A DNA stretch of 53,633 nucleotides, taken from Blattamonas nauphoetae. Its lineage: Eukaryota; Preaxostyla; Oxymonadida. Position numbers and translations under genes: made by a program. This document shows positions 31,880-41,684 of the stretch, piece after piece (positions within the stretch are counted from its first letter, which is position 1; every line of letters starts with the position of its first letter). The stretch lies in NCBI GenBank assembly GCA_033064195.1, contig JARBJD010000427.1, positions 1 through 53,633 of the forward strand, given 5' to 3'. A model generated the notes under the pieces. The model saw nothing but the letters and a program-made list of their open reading frames with translations. It was not told the origin of the DNA and made no database searches.

Positions 31880-32653
31880 CAAGCCATTGATTGTTTCTTT
31901 CATCCCGCTCTCCACAACTCACAGGATCTCTCTTCGGATCATCTTGTCTCGTCGTCTCCCCTCGCTCAGACGCACAGTTCGACGAACAGTGCCAAGCTCT
32001 TCCCTCCGACTTCGCCGCTCACCCCAACACGAGGCTTGCATCACGCGAAGCTGGCGTTTTCAGAGCAAGTTGTGGATGTGCACGTGGCTTCTGAAAGAGA
32101 AAAGTAAGACGAGGAAGAGAGAAAGCGAAAAGTGGAGTCGGAGATGGAGTTTGACTTGAGAAGGAAGAAGAGTCGGTTGAGTTTTGTGGTATGGGCGAAG
32201 CAAGACGACGAGAACGAGGACGGCAAGACTGAAGCCGTTGAGAAAGAAGCAGAAGAGAAAGGTGAAGAAATGGATGGGAGACAGAATCCCCCTTCTGCCC
32301 CAGCTTCTCCCACCATCCCTCTTCTCCCGATCAACTTCAAAGCTCGCCCATCCTCGTTCGCATCAAGTTGAGTGGTGCGTTAACAAACAATACGAGAACA
32401 AGAAGCGACAGGACGAGCTGTCAGTGCTGAAAGAGAATCGGAACATCCGAAACAGTAGTCAACATCATCTCCTCACACGATCTGTGAAGCCAATGCAAAG
32501 AAAGGAGTTCACGCGAATGACACGGAAGAAGGGGACAGGGTTGATGGAGGAGGGAAGTGTTGAGGTTCAGAAGAGACGAATGATGAACACGGGAAGAGGG
32601 AGTGCTGGATCAGCCCGACCACGCACTCCGAGGATCGCAGACTTGGAGAAGGC
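31880..32653 (+). pseudogene. Coiled-coil coding fragment in the outer element, left half
   Basis: Plus-strand coding pieces change frame at likely introns or breaks: LFPPTSPLTPTRGLHHAKL, then an acidic-basic coil (FDLRRKKSRLSFVVWAKQDD), then WCVNKQYENKKRQDELSVL and PRTPRIADLEKAG. The last piece reads in frame into 36945 if the nested element is removed (RKGRLAEGEEKAEVKENKL). The product is not recognised. It could be a captured host gene or the element's own gene. Confidence 0.5.
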
Positions 32654-32668
32654 GGGTACCTCAATTGT

Positions 32669-32815
32669 GAGGGGAAAAACTCGGTCAGAGGGGAAAAACT
32701 AAGTCGGAGGGGAAGAACTAAGTCAGAGGGGAAAAACTAAGTGAGAGGGGAAAAACTCATCGGGAGGGGAAAAAAACCGGCCAGAGGGGAAGAATCTCCA
32801 TAGCAAGGGGATTGA
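32669..32815. repeat. Minisatellite in left MULE arm
   Basis: About seven degenerate copies of an approximately 20-bp unit, AGAGGGGAAAAACTAAGTC. The same array is inverted at 36775-36928 in the right arm. Copy number is similar in the two arms. Confidence 0.8.
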
Positions 32816-32832
32816 ATTTTGTGGAGTTTTTG

Positions 32833-32905
32833 ATCGTGTTTAGTTCAGCAAGTTATAGTGAAAGACTTCCACTGCTCGGACCAGGGTTCGAGTTTGGTCG
32901 TTGTC
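32833..32905 (+). other. tRNA-like sequence in left MULE arm
   Basis: Box A-like TAGTTCAGCAAGTTATAG is followed about 44 bp later by box B-like GGGTTCGAGTTTGG. A T-arm CCAGG-GTTCGAG-TTTGG can fold, and a weaker anticodon-like stem (AGTG/CACT) is present. The acceptor stem does not pair and the base before the anticodon is not T, so this is a tRNA relic or internal RNA polymerase III promoter, not a working tRNA gene. The mirror copy is at 36665-36735. Confidence 0.4.
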
Positions 32906-32941
32906 ATTCTTTTTCCATTTTTGATCACTTTCTTTCATATA

Positions 32942-33264
32942 CAGGGTGAGCCAAAAGTAACCTTCTCTAGGGGCCGATCAAAGCCTTTTTCGACAAAAGT
33001 TAAAAAAGAGAGTTTCAAGACGTGAAATATGAAGAGAGTGATCATTAAAGCTTAACTGAATTCTCGTTCGTTTTTTGTCAGAAATCGGGACATGCGAACG
33101 ATCTGACTTCATTCGTACACTGCACTGAAGTTGATTAGAAAGAAATCAGTGAATGAGGTGGTGAGCAAACAGTATAGCGACAACGATCTCTATTTGATGT
33201 TTGTTTTCGAAAAGATGACATAAAAACACAATTGTGGGATGAAGGTTACTTTTGGCTCACCCTG
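32942..33264. mobile_element. Tc1/mariner-type MITE, 323 bp
   Basis: Inverted ends CAGGGTGAGCCAAAAGTAAC are flanked by TA at 32940-32941 and 33265-33266. The opposite MULE arm has the uninserted site (CATATATCAC at about 36625-36634), which shows exactly what was inserted. No coding capacity. The ends resemble, but are not the same as, those of the 1002-bp element at 14050. Confidence 0.92.
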
Positions 33265-33399
33265 TATCACTACTTCTTTCTCTCTTCATTTTTAGACATT
33301 TGGCGTGTTTGTGAATGACTGGCGAACAGTGATCGGACGATCCTGTGGATCTTTCTTTGATTCTCAGATTTTAGCATTATTTCCACAAAAGTTCTCAAT

Positions 33400-34200
33400 C
33401 CACATCATTGTGGTGAAATGAATGATGTAATATGCTACTCTTTTCTCATTGAGAGTGATAGATACTGTGAAGAGAAGAGAACGATGACGGTTCGGAGAAA
33501 GGATAACAGACTTGAGATCTTCTGCTCCAGCGCGCGCGGACACGACAGGCAAGATGAGTGGCTGCGAGGAGTCCATGGCGATGGGTGCACAACTAAGGAG
33601 CTGAGAGTGAAGCAAGTGGAAGATAAACTGAATGACGACGATGGTTATTAAACTGGAGAGAACCACACGCTCGTTTGGATCGCCGGTGCCTGACAGCATT
33701 CTCTGCTGGTTGTCTTTCGTGATATCCAGCGCTGTATCCAGATCCTTCGCCTCTGTTTGGAGAGCGGATTGGTTGTTGCATTCGGAGCGATTCTGAGAGG
33801 GAAACGAAGAGAAGAATCATGAGCAGAGACTAGATCACACCTGATTCGTTTGTGACATTTCCCTGTTGATCGAGAAGATGACTCTCCACTGAGAGATCGC
33901 GCTGTTCGACGGAGATGTCGGGCAGGGCCATTTCGTCCAGATCCACAAACCGTCCAAGAAAATAGCGGACAAGGTTCATCAGTTGCTCTCTGTCACTCTT
34001 TGATTCCTCCGCATACACCTCACGGTCGTCCTTGTTCACCGTCAGATGCGTCCGAGTCTCCAGGATCATTCCACCCTGTCCCAAAGACTCTTAACTGTTG
34101 GCGCTTGATGCGCGTGTGGTGTTGTCGAGTGAGTGATGTCTGCTGAGGGATCCTGTCTGAGGAGTGCCTGAATAGGAAGGTTTTCCGCTTGTATTGATTC
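33400..34200 (-). pseudogene. Gene fragment inside the MULE (exons with likely intron)
   Basis: Minus-strand coding pieces include LTVNKDDREVYAEESKSDRE and MALPDISVEQRDLSVESHLL, then, after a likely intron of about 48 bp (GTGTGATC...CCTCTCAG, about 33792-33839), SALQTEAKDLDTALDITKDN and a hydrophobic segment LITIVVIQFIFHLL. The overall look is a soluble, partly coiled-coil domain with a C-terminal membrane segment. No family is recognised. Probably captured host sequence. Confidence 0.45.
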
Positions 34201-34234
34201 ATTCAATCGCTTTCAACGAATGGGCCAATACATT

Positions 34235-34918
34235 TTGGGCATACATTCGGTATGTATGTCAAGATTCGGTATGTATGTCAAGCCCATCTGACGCAACATC
34301 ACAATCAGATTCTGCAACAGCCATATATGCAAAATGAAGAAAGGACATCAATACATACCATCACGGGGAGAAGAGTCGGTTGGAAATATTACTGGAAAGT
34401 TCTCGATCATTTGGATTCATTTTTGTGTCTTTCAATATCATGTGCTCAATCTGCTTTTTCTGAGGATATATTGTTATTGATCATGTTCAGAGGTGCTATA
34501 ATGATAGAATATTGAGAAATTGAAACGAAGTTGCTGATAATCGGAGAAAAAAGTGACGATCTGTGACATCGGTGGATCGGGGTGTTGATGCTCTATTTCG
34601 AGTTGAGACCACTTCTAGTGGTGAGAAGAGCTTCAGATAGTTGGAATATATCGGAATATAGATCATAAATCGTACGTGAGTGATACACCAGATTTCAAGA
34701 AGATCTCATCTCTTTTTTCACACTTCTTTGGCATTCATCTGCTTTCTATCACCTCCCCACAATATAATACATGGTGAAACGATGAATAAGTATGAAATTT
34801 GATCGAATTGGCACCAATATAAGGAGAGAAACTCATTTTTGTTTTGACATACATACCGAAGATCTTTGACATACATACCGAATTGACATACATACCGAAG
34901 CTTGACATTCATACCCAA
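34235..34918. mobile_element. Small element with subterminal tandem repeats, about 684 bp
   Basis: Inverted ends TTGGGCATACATTCGG and TTGGGTATGAATGTCAAG. Just inside are copies of TTCGGTATGTATGTCAA: two on the left (34246-34279) and three plus a partial one, inverted, on the right (34850-34912). The interior is AT-rich with no gene. It lies inside the captured coding region of the MULE. No target duplication could be fixed. Confidence 0.7.
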
Positions 34919-34919
34919 T

Positions 34920-35216
34920 CCATGCCACATTTTGCAGCTTGACGACATCCTTCTCGAGATGTTTCGTCTTTGAACGTTCATCAAACAGTTCGTGTTCCCT
35001 CTGAGAGAGATGCTGCTGTTCTTTATGGATTTTGTCTACAAGTGCTCTATTCTGGTCTCGAATGGTTATTAGCCGCTTGTGGTGGCTTAGAAGCTTGCAT
35101 AGATTTGGTGAGCTATTGGTTGACAACATCCCAATGGCGACGACAATAGGTGTAGAATAGGATGAATGAGAACCTGTTGGAGCATGAGGCAATCCAATAA
35201 CTCTGTTAAATTTCAT
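34920..35216 (-). pseudogene. Coiled-coil coding fragment inside the MULE
   Basis: The frame starting MKFNRVIGLPHAPTGSH leads into a coiled coil (RDQNRALVDKIHKEQQHLSQ, then ERSKTKHLEKDVVKLQN) that runs into the 684-bp element. The adjoining coding on the other side (NESIQAENLPIQALLRQD) may be its continuation. No family is recognised. Confidence 0.45.
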
Positions 35217-35399
35217 CGGGTTGGGGAAAGAACGAGATGTGATGGAACAAAGGTTTGATCACGTCGAAGACTGGATGAGAGAAGCATCAAGACATCAACT
35301 CTCTTGCACATTTGCACATCACACATTTCTCACTCATCTCGATGTTTCGGAACCATTCAACCGTGTTTGAAGACAAAATGAAGCGTGGGAGAATCAAGT

Positions 35400-36186
35400 G
35401 TTCGAAAAATGGTGGTAATTGAAGTCCACCGGCTCATTCCGCGCGTGGGTTGTTTTGATCTCCTGCTTCCATTGGCTCTTCATCCTCCGCCTTTTTGTCG
35501 TCTCCATCTCCATCTTCTTTAGCATTTCGCGAGCCATTCGTTGATCCTCCTCTTTCTCCTCATGTCGTCTTTTTTCCCTTTTCTTTCTCCTCTCCCTCTC
35601 TTCCTTCATCCGCTGTCCTTCCTCTTTCGTCTCTTCCTTCGAATCTCCAAACTCCTCAGGTGCATAATCACAAATCCCATTCTGCCCGGTTCCTTTCCTT
35701 CATGTGCAAAATCACTCGACCATCTTCGCTTCTCGTCAGATCTCTTCTGTTCCGTCTTATCCTTGCTTCTGTTTTGTTCACAATATCTGTCAGTCTCTTC
35801 TTCTACCGCTGTATAGCAGGTTTTGAGTTTTCTTGCACACGCTGCTCCTGCAATGCCTGTATCCGATCCTCCATTTCCTTCGCTTCACTGAACGGCTTTT
35901 CAGATCGATCGCCCACTTCAAACTCCTTATACCTCGCATTTGCCTTGTTTGGATCCTTCCTTTTCCACGTCGTAACCAGACTCTTCCAGTTCGGTACAGC
36001 CACCACGTCTGACCTCCCCTTGCGCTTCTCCCGCTCATTCGGCGTCTGCACAACCACCAACAAGCGCTGTCGTAGCTGACTGGACACTGATTTCGGAGAA
36101 AGCTGAACGGACAACGGCGAGCGCATCTCCTCCTCGTCTTCCTCTTCCCGGTTGTGCTTCAGCTTCATCTCGTTCAAAGGCTCCAC
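35400..36186 (-). pseudogene. Charged coiled-coil coding fragment inside the MULE
   Basis: The start MEPLNEMKLKHNREEEDEEE is followed by VPNWKSLVTTWKRKDPNKAN and EMEDRIQALQEQRVQENSK. After an apparent intron (about 35670-35810) comes a highly charged helix (ERRKKREKRRHEEKEEDQ), ending NEPVDFNYHHFSNT at 35394. It resembles a eukaryotic charged-helix protein with introns; captured host sequence is likely. Confidence 0.45.
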
Positions 36187-36664
36187 AATCCGCCGCTTAT
36201 TCCCTCGTTCTTTGCGCAGCTAGGCGTTCAGTTAGCCGATTCTGCATTGCACGATCTAACGAAGAAACAAGCAAGAGAAAGAGTAACAAGGCCAAACCGT
36301 GCTTGCATCAACAGTAAGATAAGTCTGCGACATTAAAGAAACCGAATAAGAGCCGACAACTTCTTCAGCCACCTCATCCACTTCATTCTCCACATCGTGA
36401 AGGAACTTCTCTCGCTCTCACTATCAAAGAGTATGATATAGAGTTGGATGCGAAAGGGACGATAAATTGAGAAGTATTTCTTTCAAATAGAGTGAATCGA
36501 GAACCTTTGTGGAAATAATGCTAAAAGCTGAGAATCAAAGAAAGATCCACAGGATCGTCCGATCACTGTTCGCCAGTCATTCACAAACACGCCAAATGTC
36601 TAAAAATGAAGAGAGAAAGAAGTAGTGATATATGAAAGAAAGTGATCAAAAATGGAAAAAGAAT

Positions 36665-36735
36665 GACAACGACCAAACTCGAACCCTGGTCCGAGCAGTG
36701 GAAGTCTTTCACTATAACTTGCTGAACTAAACACG
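36665..36735 (-). other. tRNA-like sequence in right MULE arm
   Basis: Reverse-strand counterpart of 32833-32905, nearly identical in the box A and box B regions. Confidence 0.4.
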
Positions 36736-36774
36736 ATCAAAAACTCCACAAAATTCAATCCCCTTGCTATGGAG

Positions 36775-36928
36775 ATTCTTCCCCTCTGGCCGGTTTTTTT
36801 CCCCTCCCGATGAGTTTTTCCCCTCTCACTTAGTTTTTCCCCTCTGACTTAGTTCTTCCCCTCCGACTTAGTTTTTCCCCTCTGACCGAGTTTTTCCCCT
36901 CCAACTGTGTTCTTCCCCTCAGAATTGA
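36775..36928. repeat. Minisatellite in right MULE arm
   Basis: Inverted counterpart of 32669-32815, with units such as TTTTTCCCCTCTGACTTAG. Confidence 0.8.
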
Positions 36929-36944
36929 GGTACCCGGAGAAGGC

Positions 36945-37700
36945 GGGAAGGAAAGGAAGATTGGCAGAGGGAGAGGAGAAAGCGGAAGTAAAGGAGAACA
37001 AGCTCGTTGAACCTGTGCAGACATCTCGTTTGGTGGATGAGAATGTTTGGGTTCGGAAGAAGGAAGTGACATTGACGAGTGTGATGGATGAGGAAAGACA
37101 GCGTTGGGAGATGGAGATGCCAGAGCGGAGAGGGTTGTTGTGGAGAGGGAGGGAGAGCAGGTGATTGGGCGATTGGAGAAGGAGATTCAGGACGCTCAGG
37201 CGATGATGTGGTTCTCGAAGCAGCTGATGACTGGTTTGGAGATGCTCTCGTTCTTGTTCTTCCTTCATGTCTTCGTTCTTCTCTCGATTCCTCTCTGTTA
37301 TCACTCTTTCTTCCTTCTCCCTCCATCACTTCCTCGTTCTCTTCAGACGAAATGAGGAATCTGGCGGAATGGACTGAAAAGCAGGGAGAGAAGAAAGAAC
37401 AGGACAAGGCGAGATTGTGGAGTGTTGGCCAATCGAACACGATGGAAGGAACGGGACAGTGGAAGAAGAAAGGAAAGAGAAGAACGCGAACACTCTCCAA
37501 TCGTCCGACGCTGACCAGTCCGATTGCAGCGACGACGACGGGTTGTTCGAGGTGGACAAAGGGGAAGGCAGGACAGATTGGGGGCGACGCTCGATCCTGG
37601 TTTCTCTCCCCCAACCGAACACTTTGGACGAGATTGCAGAACCGACGGACTCGGCTCTGTTGACACTTCATTTTCGTTGGATCAAGCTCGGATGAGGAAA
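36945..37700 (+). pseudogene. Coiled-coil coding fragment in the outer element, right half
   Basis: This continues the fragment at 31880-32653 beyond the nested element. It is rich in Glu, Lys and Arg (VWVRKKEVTLTSVMDEERQR), then acidic (SSDADQSDCSDDDGLFEVDK), ending SLPQPNTLDEIAEPTDSALL. Frame changes suggest introns or decay. No family is recognised. Confidence 0.45.
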
Positions 37701-39030
37701 AAAATAATCAATGGCTTGATCAACGTTTTGGGTTTGAAACTACAGAAGGAAATGCTTTGCATCAAAGAATCGAATAAAACGAGAAATATACTGAGATGAA
37801 GATAATAAGGATGTGATTAGTCTCAAACAATGAATCTCTGATGTAGAAAAAAAAGTATTAAGGGACATAGTAAAGGTCTGATCAAAACTTGATGAGATAT
37901 AGACGGAATGCTTGATGAGATATAGTCGTTCACGCCTGTTTTGGTGGCAAATGTGAGGTTCGAGCGGGAGAGTGTTACTGTGGGGAAGACAAACGCAGTT
38001 TTGGAGATGTTTTTCATGTCTGTATTGTTTAGGGGAAACTTCTGGGTTGTATCCTCAGAATCATACGCAGCACATTTCCCAGAAAGATGGATGTCGAGCG
38101 GATATTGGTCGATTCCAACAAGATCGAGACCCTCCCATTTTGGTATTCCTGCCTCAACAACTATGATGTTGAAAGTGTCCGTGGCATTCTCTGGGATCGA
38201 ACACACAATTCCCTTCGGGACAAGGCTGCCGAGTGGTGTGGTATCTCTCTGTGAGATCGAAACATAGGATTTTGGGATGTCAATGTCCTTCAGAATGAGA
38301 ACACCAAGTTCTGGGTCATACACTGACACAGTCGCAGTGTTCGTTGTGATCAATGATCCTTTGTCAACGACGATCGCTGCAGAGTTTTGGTCCCATGGTT
38401 CTGTTTCGAACTTCGATGACAGCTTCGTGAATGGAGTGAATGATGGGATCTGAAGAGGTTGCACACAAATCGAGTGCTGTAGTTCAAGAACACCATACTG
38501 CTCCACACGAATCACATACTCCTTCTTTATCCCGCTCGGTGTCCTTGTGGTGAAAATGCCGAATTGGGCTTCCGAAAGAGAGCCGAACACGAGGCGCATC
38601 TCAGCTGTGTCAGTACCTTTGATCAAAATCGTTCCCATACCAGTCAGACCATACGTATCAGGATTGGGACTGAGGACATGGTGTTTGAGTGTGAGTGTGT
38701 ATTGGACGTTCGCAGCGGGCGTCTTCTTGAACGGATTAGCACTCGAATCGAAGATGACTTCCCCGACAAATACAGTGTGGCCTTGAATCAAGATTGAGGT
38801 CACGTTTTCCCAATTTGCGTGCTTCACAGCTTGATCAAGCGAATGACACGCTGTTTCGGAAGTTAGACACGTCTTGCTCATGCCTCCGAACTCAAGGAAG
38901 ATTGTATCACCAGTAGTTATAGAAGCGAATAGAGAACCAATCTGAAATTGTCATTGAAATCAAAACTAAAAGTCAACGCCGATTGACCAATTTTGAATCT
39001 TGTATTAAAAGGAATTTATGACATTTTGAT

Positions 39031-41612
39031 GACATCAATATTTGGCCTAAATTCTAAAAATAATGGCCAAAAAAGGACCTCGTGAAAAGTGTCCTTTTTG
39101 AAGCTTTTTTTGAGTACTTTCCAAATACAAAGTCGATTTCTTTTTTTATTCAATTTTTTAATTTGGATAAAATGAGTTGCGTATTAACACCAAATCAACT
39201 ACAGGAAATATTGGACAAAGAAAATTTGAAGATGAAAGTTCCACCAACTCTCAATCGACAAGGAACGACATATCTCACATCGAGTACTTTCGAATATTAT
39301 CATGAAGATAAACCAGATGACATTTATCGAGTGTACTTACAGCGTTTTGTCAAAGGATCTAGACCACACACGAATCGCCAGAGATACATTCAAGTATCCA
39401 ATTGTTGCACGAAAGCAAAGTTTCTCGAGTCAATGAAAAACGAAAATTGTGAACTCATTTCTGAATACAAGTATGCTGATTCACTTGTCACATACCGGTA
39501 CGAAGGAGTCGAATGGAAAGTGATTCCATCGAAATGGATGAAGGGATATCGAGCTCATAATTGTCAACGAAAACATTACACACAATCGTTTGTTGAAAAT
39601 GAATTGAAAAAAGAGAATTGTGAACTCATTGGAACATACAAAAAGGTACTTGAGCCATTCAAATATCGCGATTTACGAACAAAGAATGAGTATTACGTTC
39701 GCTTGGACAATTGGTTGTATTTTGGAGACCGTCCTCACTTGAAAAAGTACCATGAAAGGTCTTGAAACTACTGAAAATCTATTTTTGACCACAAATCACT
39801 GAAATCCAAAGTGAGAACCATTTCGAAAAATTCTGAAAAAAATTCTAAAATCTCGGGGACAATGTAGGTCATCGATCAAAAGAGGTTTGATCAAAATCGG
39901 TTGGGAATTCGTCGAACTGCGTACCGAACTTTAGTACAAAAAGTAACCAAAAAAGTCGATGTTGCGATTTTGCTACTATGAACTGCTTTATGTCTCAAAT
40001 TGTGTTCAAACACGTTTGATTGCGACGGAAATCATTTTGAAAGGTAGGATTTTTGATAAAAAGCACTTCTGAGATTTTTGGTTTGATCAGACCCATATCC
40101 ATGGTCAAAATCTCGAAATTTTTTCTGGGAGGTTTGGACTTTCAGCACTATCATTTTCTGGACCACTTTCGTCCCCTATTAACGTTTTTGCACTCCATTT
40201 CCTTCCCCGACGTCAGGTGACGATTCGGTGGATCACGACATTAGTCACCACAAGGTTCGGACACTTTTTCATGAATTTTCACATTTCACTACTTTCACTT
40301 CATTTACTCCGTTTTTACATCATTTTAACGAACATAAGTCGACGCGAGACGTATAGCGCATTTCCTTAGTTTCATTTTGTTGGTTCTTCACTTCACTGTT
40401 TTGACGACTCTTTTCTTCACAACCTGCACACTATTAGATTTTTGCCCCGATTTTCACATATTGCGCCTTCTTTCTCGTTGTTAGAGGAAGGTGTGCTCAA
40501 ATTTTCAGAATTTTTTGTCGGATAGTTGTCTCAAAATTTCACTTTTTTGATTCGTCATTTCACAGCTTTTCACAGTGTTTGCATGTTTGAACACCACTTC
40601 AGCCCCTTCTTTCTCACATCATTCTCTCCCCATTTCACATCTGATCTGTTCATCATTCCTCTTCATTTTGCTCAATTCACTTCCATTTTGTGGGCCGTTC
40701 TCACTTCACTAGCACATCATTTTGTTGCAATTTTCATCAACTTTTTCACAAAAACAGAGTAAAAGAAAGCGAAACAACCAACAATGAAACGGGCAAGTAT
40801 GAAACTGAGAGGGAAATTGACGAACGTGAAAATGACGTGAAATGTGACACCAATAGTGAAAATTAGGTCTGCGTTCCGGTTTTTCTCTCTTAAAAACAAC
40901 GAAAATGATTCAAAAATGTACGTGATATGATGAAGATTACGGAAAAATTCCGAGATATGAAGTGAGCCGTTGAAAGTGAGATCTCTGCAGAATGTCGGAA
41001 TCTTCACTTAACGGAAATTAGTGTGTTGTATTGGAGAACAAGATTAAGAGAAAGAAACATGAATGAAGTGGTTAAAAACAGTAAACAACGAGAAAATGAA
41101 GACGGAAGTGAGGCCAAAAATGAAAACATAACGAGTGAAAATGAAGTGAAAGTTTTATCAAAACCGAGTGAAACAAGTCTGAAAAAAGAGAGAAATGAGA
41201 GTGACATACTCGTTTTTCCGGAAAAGTTTCGAGATCCACGACCGATCCTAAAACCTCGAATATCTCTGCAAAAGTTCGGAAAATCCAAAAAACGAAGCAT
41301 ACCATGATGATCCTGAGCACCAGAAGAATCCAAAACGCACGGAATCGGAACGAAACAAACACTCTTGAGAAATGAGTGATCGAACCCATTGATCCTCGAT
41401 CTGAGTGACAAATCCAAAACTGAGAAAACAACAAAAGAATTTTCATTTTTGAATTTTTTAATTTGTATTAAATGAATCCAACTGAAATGTACAGCGAAAG
41501 ACGTCGAGTATGTTCGGAACAAGCATTAATTGAATCAATGAGAGAAGAGAACTGTTCGCTAGTCTCTGAGTATGTCAGAAATAATGTGCCGGTGACGTAT
41601 GTTCATGAGGGA
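39031..41612 (+). repeat. Polinton terminal inverted repeat, left end of copy B
   Basis: Matches the reverse complement of 8615-11209. Outer similarity starts around GACATTTTGATGACATCAAT. The inner edge is sharp at 41612, inside the start of the 129-aa protein gene. The stretch 39780-41460 has no convincing gene; its frames on either strand follow the repeat's DNA similarity. Confidence 0.88.
39172..39765 (+). CDS. Polinton B TIR-encoded three-repeat protein (197 aa)
   Basis: Counterpart of 10465-11058 with the same length and about 85% identity, starting MSCVLTPNQLQEILDKENLK. Three units end in GSRPHT, GYRAHN and GDRPHL. Two units carry the NENCELISEY and KENCELIGTY cores. The start ATG follows TTTTTTATTCAATTTTTTAA. 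Protein-level conservation between the two TIR copies, with open frames in both, argues that it is a real gene. Confidence 0.78.
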   Translation: MSCVLTPNQLQEILDKENLKMKVPPTLNRQGTTYLTSSTFEYYHEDKPDDIYRVYLQRFVKGSRPHTNRQRYIQVSNCCTKAKFLESMKNENCELISEYKYADSLVTYRYEGVEWKVIPSKWMKGYRAHNCQRKHYTQSFVENELKKENCELIGTYKKVLEPFKYRDLRTKNEYYVRLDNWLYFGDRPHLKKYHERS

Positions 41613-41684
41613 ATCAAAAATTTTAATTCCAATGAAAGAGCAAACCAAAATGAATCGACAAAAATACAATTCACAAATGATTGA
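41472..41684 (+). pseudogene. N-terminal part of the 129-aa repeat protein at the TIR edge
   Basis: The first 47 residues match the 129-aa protein of copy A (8366-8755), then the TIR ends and the sequence becomes the leader of the fibre gene. This is a by-product of the TIR boundary, not a separate functional gene as far as can be seen. Confidence 0.75.

Larger units (their letters stand above)
32654..36935. mobile_element. MULE-like DNA transposon, 4.28 kb, with arms of about 420 bp
   Basis: The 9-bp duplication GGAGAAGGC (32645-32653 and 36936-36944) flanks ends that both read GGGTACCTCAATT. The inverted arms run to about 33385 on the left (excluding a 323-bp insert) and 36502 on the right. 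A 9-bp duplication, a terminal G run and long arms are the classic Mutator-like pattern. The interior (33400-36350) carries coiled-coil coding fragments on the minus strand rather than a recognisable transposase, which makes it resemble gene-capturing MULEs. Confidence 0.85.
31665..37932. mobile_element. DNA transposon (outer element, 6.27 kb with nested inserts)
   Basis: Inverted ends of about 70 bp (CGACTATATCTCATCAAGCA...) lie at 31668-31740 and 37858-37929 and are about 95% identical. Each holds two tandem copies of CTATATCTCATCAAG. A 12-bp duplication CGCCTGTTTTGG flanks it (31653-31664 and 37933-37944). Without the nested 4.28-kb element its length is about 2 kb. The long duplication suggests a Mutator-like group; the first four terminal bases of the two ends differ. 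It carries a plus-strand coding fragment but no recognised transposase. Confidence 0.82.
31252..38941 (-). pseudogene. Host surface-protein gene split by a nested transposon
   Basis: The N-terminal part (37933-38941) reads IGSLFASITTGDTIFLEF, then TCLTSETACHSLDQAV, a start pattern typical of pectin-lyase-like surface proteins. The C-terminal part (31252-31664) continues KTGGQSNDLGNYLLAEFF and ends in a hydrophobic tail (VAFASLALLVAVLLGF), a membrane or anchor segment. Both parts share the CCAAAACAGGCG duplicated at the insertion, and the frame is compatible across it. The exon begins at 38941 after a CAATTTCAG splice acceptor. The signal-peptide exon is not in the window, and Polinton B begins only about 90 bp upstream. 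Confidence 0.8.

Noticed and set aside
32669-32815. Possible CRISPR-like array from regularly spaced GAGGGGAAAAACTAAGT repeats
   Set aside because: Units abut with no unique spacers and the array is mirrored in the other transposon arm; it is a minisatellite.
32833-32905. A working tRNA gene
   Set aside because: The acceptor arm does not pair and the anticodon loop is not canonical; kept only as a tRNA-like sequence.
36919-37671. 250-codon minus-strand frame, Ser/Pro/Phe-rich
   Set aside because: It is antisense to charged coiled-coil coding on the plus strand, which has the more protein-like composition.
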